The notes beneath the pieces were generated by a model. That model worked only from the letters and a program-made list of their open reading frames with translations, made no database searches and had not been told where the DNA came from. From positions 2,728,001 through 2,792,000 of the forward strand of contig NZ_CP007151.1 of the NCBI RefSeq assembly GCF_000830985.1: a DNA stretch of 64,000 bases, in the 5' to 3' direction. Source of the stretch: Marinobacter similis. GTDB lineage: Bacteria > Pseudomonadota > Gammaproteobacteria > Pseudomonadales > Oleiphilaceae. Every line of letters begins with the position of its first letter. Position 1 is the first letter of the stretch. The translations under genes and the position numbers were made by a program. Positions 59,547 through 64,000 of the stretch are shown piece after piece.

Positions 59547-61337
59547 CGGATGGTGTCTGGCGTTCCTGATACTGCTGCAGGAATTTCCGCTTCAGCAGGC
59601 CGCCGGGATTATCCGGAACCCGTCGCAGCCATTGTTCCTGGCCCTGGGACAGGGGCTGCTCGGAAATCTGGGCCGGTGCTTCAACTTGCCCGCTGCCGTC
59701 GGTGCCGTCACCGGATTGCGCCTGCTGCTGTTGTTCGGGCCCAGTGTTGTCCTGGGAGTCGCTGGCATTGCTGTCGGTCTCGTTGGAGCCGTTATTGGAT
59801 GATGGCTCCGACGGCTGGCCCGGGTCCTGGCTGTTCTCGGATTGGCCGGATTCCTGGGGTTGCTCCTGGCCTTGATCGCCGGGGGACTGATCGGACGAGC
59901 CGTTTTGCGAATCACCATTCTGTTGCTGTTGCGATTGCTGTGACTGGTCCTGGCCTTGTTGCTGGTCCTGCTGTTGCTGTTGATCGAGTAGCTGTCTGAC
60001 CAGTTCCCGGTTCTCGCGGGCGTCTGTCATGCCAGGGTCTTGTTCAAGGGCCTGATCGTAGGCGGCCAGCGCCTGTTCCAACTGGCCGGCCCGGGCCAGG
60101 GCATTGCCCCGGTTGTAGTCTGCTCGTGCGCCCTCGGCGGCGGAAAAGGCCTCTGCGGCCTGTTCGAACTGCTCCGAACGGTACAGCGCACTGCCGCGCC
60201 ATTCCGGATCGTCCAGGCGGCTGGCGGCGTCGGCCGGGTTCTCACGGATCAGCTTCGGCGCCCGCTGGTCTTCCCGTTGCCAGAGTTCTCCCCAGTCCAT
60301 GGCCTGGGCCGGCTGAGGTGTGAGTGGCAGCACGGTGAGGGCAAGGACGGTAAAGGCGCCACGGCGCCAGCCTAGCAATAATAGCGGTAGCACCAGCCAG
60401 AGCAGCCAGTAGCCGTCATCCTCCAGCGGTTCACCGTCAGGCCAGAGTCGGTTTCCTGCCAATCGTCGCTCTCTGTGGGTTCCAGCTTCAGGGCCTGGAT
60501 ATCGCCTTCATCCAGGGTGAGTCGCTCGCTTGCGCCCCCGTTCTGCTGGGCCAGACTGGCCAGGGATTCGGAGTTGGCGCGGGTGATGACGATATCGCCG
60601 TTTTCGCGGATAAAACCGCGCTTGGCCAGGGGAATAGGGCCACCTTGTTCGGTGCCCACCACCAGGGTATCCAGGGACAGGTCGGTGCCTTCCAGGGTTT
60701 GCGAAATGGCGGCGTGGTAGCGTTTGGGCACATCGTCGGTGATCAGCAGGATCCGGCCCTGGCCCGGCGCACCCTGTTGCAGCAGATCGCGGGCGCGGGC
60801 AATGGCAAGATCGGCCCTGTTGCCCGGGGCCGGCATGATCACCGGTTCCAGGACATCCAGCATGCCTTCGATGGTTTTGCCGTCGTCGGTCAGCGGTGCA
60901 ACCACGTGGGCGTCGGCGGCGAACACGATCAGGCCGTTCAGGCTGCCCTCACGGGCGTCCAGAATATCGCGGATCTTGCGTTTGGCCAGGGTCAGCCGAT
61001 TTGGTTCAAGGTCGGTGGCGAGCATCGACAGCGACAGGTCCAGCACGATAACCAGGCTATCTCCGGGCTGTTTTAGCGGCGTGGGTGCCTCGCGCCAGGC
61101 GGGACCGGCAAGGGCAATGGACAGGGCGATCACCGCCAGGGACACCGGTAGCATCGGCGATCGCTGCTGTTTGCCGGAGCTGCCGTCGTGGCGGATAACG
61201 GGCGTCAACAGTCGTTCAGGAATGATCCGGGCCCAGCCGCTGTCGCCAAGACGCAGGTGCCGGAGGGTGAACACCAGGATGGGCAGGCTCAGTATCAGCA
61301 GCAGCCAGAACGGACGGAGAAAATGGAAATCAGCCAT
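59543..61337 (-). CDS. VWA-TPR membrane protein (BatB/BatC-like), frameshifted
   Basis: About 599 residues: two N-terminal helices, a von Willebrand A domain with MIDAS motif VIVLDLSLSM, two further helices, TPR repeats (ADYNRGNALARAGQLEQALA) and a long Gln/Ser/Asn-rich tail. The frame breaks near 60441; restoring one C (GGCCCTG read as GGCCTG) gives DSGPDGEPLEDDGYWLLW. As written the frame runs on to 59419 inside batD; restoring one G near 59556 would end it at 59543 with an ATGA overlap to batD, the more likely form. Corresponds to the fused VWA-TPR gene of the Pseudomonas cluster. Confidence 0.87.
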
Positions 61338-62352
61338 CGGTTTCCCTCCTCACTGTCGGCTGGCCAAACTTCACCAGCGAAGAGCCGTGGCGGAGCAGTA
61401 GCAGGACCAGCCATAGCAATGCTGCCAGGCCCGCCGGCCAGGCAAAGAGTTCGGTGACCGGTCGGTAGAGCTTGCCCTCCAGTTCAATTGGCTCGAGCTG
61501 GTTGATGCTTTCGTAAATCAGTTCCAGTTCCGGCAGGCTGCGGGCCCGGAAGTAGCGGCCGCCCGTCTGCTCGGCCATGCGGGTCAAGAGCGCCTCGTCC
61601 AGATCCCGCGATGGATTCACCCGCCGCGAGCCCAGAAAGCCGCGCTGAACCATGGATTCGGCGCCGATACCGATGGTGTAGAGGCGGACACTGGCGGCTT
61701 GGCAATCTCGGTGGCTTTGTCCGGGGTGATTTCACCGGCGGTGTTGGCACCGTCGGTAAGCAGGATAACCACTCGCTGGTCCTGTGGCCGTTCCCGCAGC
61801 CGCTTGATCGATAAGCCCACCGCGTCGCCGATGGCGGTGGCACGGCCGGCCATACCCAGGCCCGATTCCCGCATCAGGTCTTCACGGTGGCCAGGTCAAA
61901 GGTCAGAGGCACCTGCACGTAGGGTTGAGTGCCAAACAGGATGAGCCCGAGGCGATCACCTTTGCGCTGGCTAATGAAATCATCCAGCACCACTTTTACC
62001 GCCTGCAGCCGATTTATGCTGCGGCCCTGAATGACCATGTCCTGTTCGTCCATACTCGGGGAGATGTCCACCACCAGCATCAGGTCGCGACCGGATACCG
62101 GTAGTTGTACCTGCTCGCCAACATGCTGTGGTCGCGCCAGCGCCACCACCAACAGACACCAGATCACGAACAACAGGGATTTCTGCCATAAAGGAGTGGC
62201 GCTGCCATGACGCTGACGCCGGGCAGGTCAGACAACCAGTGACCAACCGGCAGCATGGGTGCGTCCACGGCATGTCCCGCGGGCCGCCGCCATTGCAACA
62301 GCAGCGGTACCAGCACCAAAAGCATCAGCCAGGGATAAGCCAGACTCACCAT
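61330..62352 (-). CDS. VWA-domain membrane protein (BatA-like), three frameshifts
   Basis: About 342 residues. N-terminal helices (YPWLMLLVLVPLLLQW), a VWA domain with MIDAS LVVDISPSMDEQD, VVILLTDGANTAGE, and a C-terminal membrane helix (WPAGLAALLWLVLLLLRHG). Breaks near 62203 (GCGGCC read as GCGCC), 61877 (ACCCTG read as ACCTG) and 61702 (AAGGCC read as AAGCC); repairs give AAATPLWQKSLLFVIW, TVKTLMRESGLGMAG and AKAASVRLYTIGIGAESMV. Overlaps both neighbours by a few bases. Confidence 0.87.
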
Positions 62353-62816
62353 GCCTGACCTCCCAGCCAGGAGCGGGCAAACTCCATGGCCTGTCGGGGG
62401 TCGGCGCTGGCCTTGGGTTGCCAGCTGCTGTGCACAATGGCTTCAACGATAGGCCGTGAAGCAATGCGATCCTTGGGTGCCGTCGCCAGTAAAAACGCTA
62501 CCCAGGCCTCGCCACTCAGGGATTCTGGGTGTTTGTCCGGATACCGCTGGCGCGCCGCGCGTTTCAGCAGGCTGTTCAACTGGGCAAACCACTGGGGTTC
62601 CGGACTGGCCTGATGCTCCAGGCCAGACAGTTCGGCCTTGGCCAGGCGTAGCCAGCGGTTACGACGACGACGGCGATGTAAGAGCCAGACCAGTCCGGCA
62701 AGCGCCAGTAATACAAGCAGGGCCAGTAACCACCAGCCCGGTGCCGGTGGCCAGAAGCCGCCCGTTGCCGGCAGGTGAATGTCTTTTAGTTGGCTTAGCG
62801 GATCTTGCGGGTTCAT
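62346..62816 (-). CDS. DUF4381 membrane protein
   Basis: 156 residues from the ATG at 62816, which overlaps the DUF58 stop (ATGA). One membrane helix (WWLLALLVLLALAGLVWLLH) is followed by a basic stretch and a helical cytoplasmic domain (WFAQLNSLLKRAARQRYPDK to LSGEAWVAFLLA), typical of DUF4381. It always sits between DUF58 and VWA genes in MoxR clusters. Function unknown, probably a scaffold. Confidence 0.88.
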   Translation of the reverse strand: MNPQDPLSQLKDIHLPATGGFWPPAPGWWLLALLVLLALAGLVWLLHRRRRRNRWLRLAKAELSGLEHQASPEPQWFAQLNSLLKRAARQRYPDKHPESLSGEAWVAFLLATAPKDRIASRPIVEAIVHSSWQPKASADPRQAMEFARSWLGGQAW

Positions 62817-63779
62817 CCGATCCGGCCTCCCGGCCCCAGCAGGGCTTTCATTGCCACCGCAGGTTCTTCGCCGGTCGAAACCATGGCGGAGGCCACGCCC
62901 GAGGTGCGGAAACAATGTTCCAGGCGAGCCTCATGGGCATCCACCTTGCGTTGCCAGGCTTGTTGGAAACGGGCATTTGCGGCATCAAACCAGACCGGGC
63001 CTTCGGGACCGGCAACTGCAAAGCGCCCGCTACTGGGCAGCTCGCGCTCAAGGGGGTCCACGATGCGGATGGCACTGACAGAATTGTGACGGGCCAGGGC
63101 ACCAAGCAGGGTTGGGGTGTCTTCAGTAATGCCGAGGAAATCGCTGATCACGAAAATGCGACTGCCGGTGTGAGCTACCCGCCGGGCTTCGGCGAGCGCC
63201 TGGTCGAGGCCATTGGCGGCGGAGGCTTCGGATGTGGTTTCGGGTTGGGCACCCGGCTGTTGCTGATGTTCAGCCAGGGTATCCAGCAGGCGCAGCACCG
63301 ATTTCTTGCGCCGGGCCGGGCGCAGCACCCTCAACGAGCGCTGGTTGAAGACAATGCCGCCCACCTGGTCACCAGCCAGAGCGCCAGCCAAGCCAGCAGG
63401 CTGGCAACCTGCGCCGACCGCACCTGTTTGTAGGCGCCGGTACTGGCAAAGAACAGGGTCGGGCCCAGATCACAGAGCAGCAGCACCGGGCGTTCCCGTT
63501 CTTCCTCATACAGCTTGGTGTGGGGCGCTTGCCGCCGTGCGGTCACGCGCCAGTCGATGCTGCGGATGTCGTCACCGGGCTGGTACTGGCGGACCTCCGC
63601 GAAAGCCATGCCCCGGCCCCGCTGTGGTGACTGCTGCAAACCGGCCTGGCGGGTTTTCACCGGGCGGGCCGACGGCAGCTTCAACGCACGGGCATCCGCC
63701 TGCAGGCGGATCAGGTCCGGCAGACTGATGTGGGTTAGAGCGTCGGAGTCAGCATGGTGGCGGTGTCAGTCTGTCGCAT
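62813..63779 (-). CDS. DUF58 protein of the MoxR-VWA operon (two frameshifts)
   Basis: About 322 residues. The DUF58 signature is present: FAEVRQYQPGDDIRSIDWRV then TARRQAPHTKLYEEERERPV. The rest resembles a VWA-like fold (SRIFVISDFLGITED). Breaks near 63388 (GCGGCT read as GCGCT, giving LAWLAALAGDQVGGIVFNQR) and near 63735 (one base lost after ACGCTC, giving TPTLLTHISLPDLIRLQ). The exact start is uncertain: ATGs at 63779 and 63755 are both possible and neither has a strong ribosome site. Confidence 0.84.
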
Positions 63780-63791
63780 CGGTGGAGATCA

Positions 63792-64000
63792 TCAGGAGGT
63801 GACCGGTACTCGCTCAATCAGGCGTTCGATAACCGCGTCGGCGGTCATGCCCTCGGCCTCGGCTTCGAAGGTCAGCAGAATCCGGTGCCTGAGCACATCA
63901 AAGGCCATGGCCCGGACATCGTCCGGGGTCACGTAGTCGCGGCCGTCGAGCCAGGCAGGGCACGGACACTCGTGTGATCAGGAAAAAGGGGCTGAATTAT
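63792..64000 (-). CDS. MoxR-family AAA+ ATPase (C-terminal part only)
   Basis: Only the last 60-70 residues are in the window. [20 protein letters not shown] then [20 protein letters not shown] is the typical MoxR C-terminal lid, ending LIERVPVTS at the TGA at 63792-63794. Another lost base near 63957 breaks the frame (CTGGCC read as CTGCC). The sequence closest to the window end is hard to align and may contain further errors. It is the first gene of the Bat-like operon; MoxR proteins act as chaperones that cooperate with VWA partners. Confidence 0.78.

Overview
The window is a 64 kb stretch of a GC-rich gammaproteobacterial chromosome, most likely Marinobacter or a close relative. This is inferred from protein similarity and from gene order shared with pseudomonads: lexA-sulA, fleQ-fleS-fleR-fliE..J, flhA-flhF-fleN-fliA-cheYZAB-motCD-parC-parP-cheW, and ccmA-I. 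Genes are densely packed and often overlap by 1-8 nt. No tRNA, rRNA, insertion sequence, phage or CRISPR array was seen.

Layout. (1) 1-5434: tamA (5' end outside the window) and tamB, the outer-membrane translocation and assembly module. (2) 7886-5437, minus strand: an amidoligase / class-I glutamine amidotransferase / SIMPL-domain operon. (3) 8018-10065: LexA with an SOS box, SulA, and two small conserved proteins on the other strand. (4) 10421-31023: flagellar regulators and basal body/export genes (fliT, fleQ, fleS, fleR, fliEFGHIJ, an hsbA-hsbR-hptB phosphorelay module, fliKLMNOPQR, flhB). (5) 31024-31381: two large inverted repeats. (6) 34132-31382, minus strand: upp, uraA and a methyltransferase, which split the flagellar cluster. 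(7) 34359-48657: flhA, flhF, fleN, fliA, cheY, cheZ, cheA, cheB, motC, motD, parC, parP, cheW and a DUF2802 gene. (8) 50348-48688, minus strand: a second FliK-like protein and a stand-alone FlhB C-terminal homologue. (9) 50526-57737: the cytochrome c maturation operon ccmABCDEFGHI. (10) 64000-57805, minus strand: a MoxR / DUF58 / DUF4381 / VWA / VWA-TPR / BatD operon, cut by the window end.

How it fits together. Regions 4, 7 and 8 encode the regulation, export gate, C-ring, switch, polar placement and chemosensory array of a single polar flagellum. FleQ with sigma-54 sits at the top of the hierarchy, and I find sigma-54 (-24/-12) promoters before fleS, fliE, fliK, fliL and flhA. FliA (sigma-28) is encoded here, and one sigma-28-type site lies before parC.

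Data quality. About 20 conserved genes are broken by single-base frameshifts. Where I reconstructed the frame, every break is explained by loss of one base from a short run, mostly G or C (for example GGCC read as GCC). I therefore treat these genes as intact in the organism and the breaks as consensus errors. They are annotated as single CDSs with the approximate frameshift positions given.
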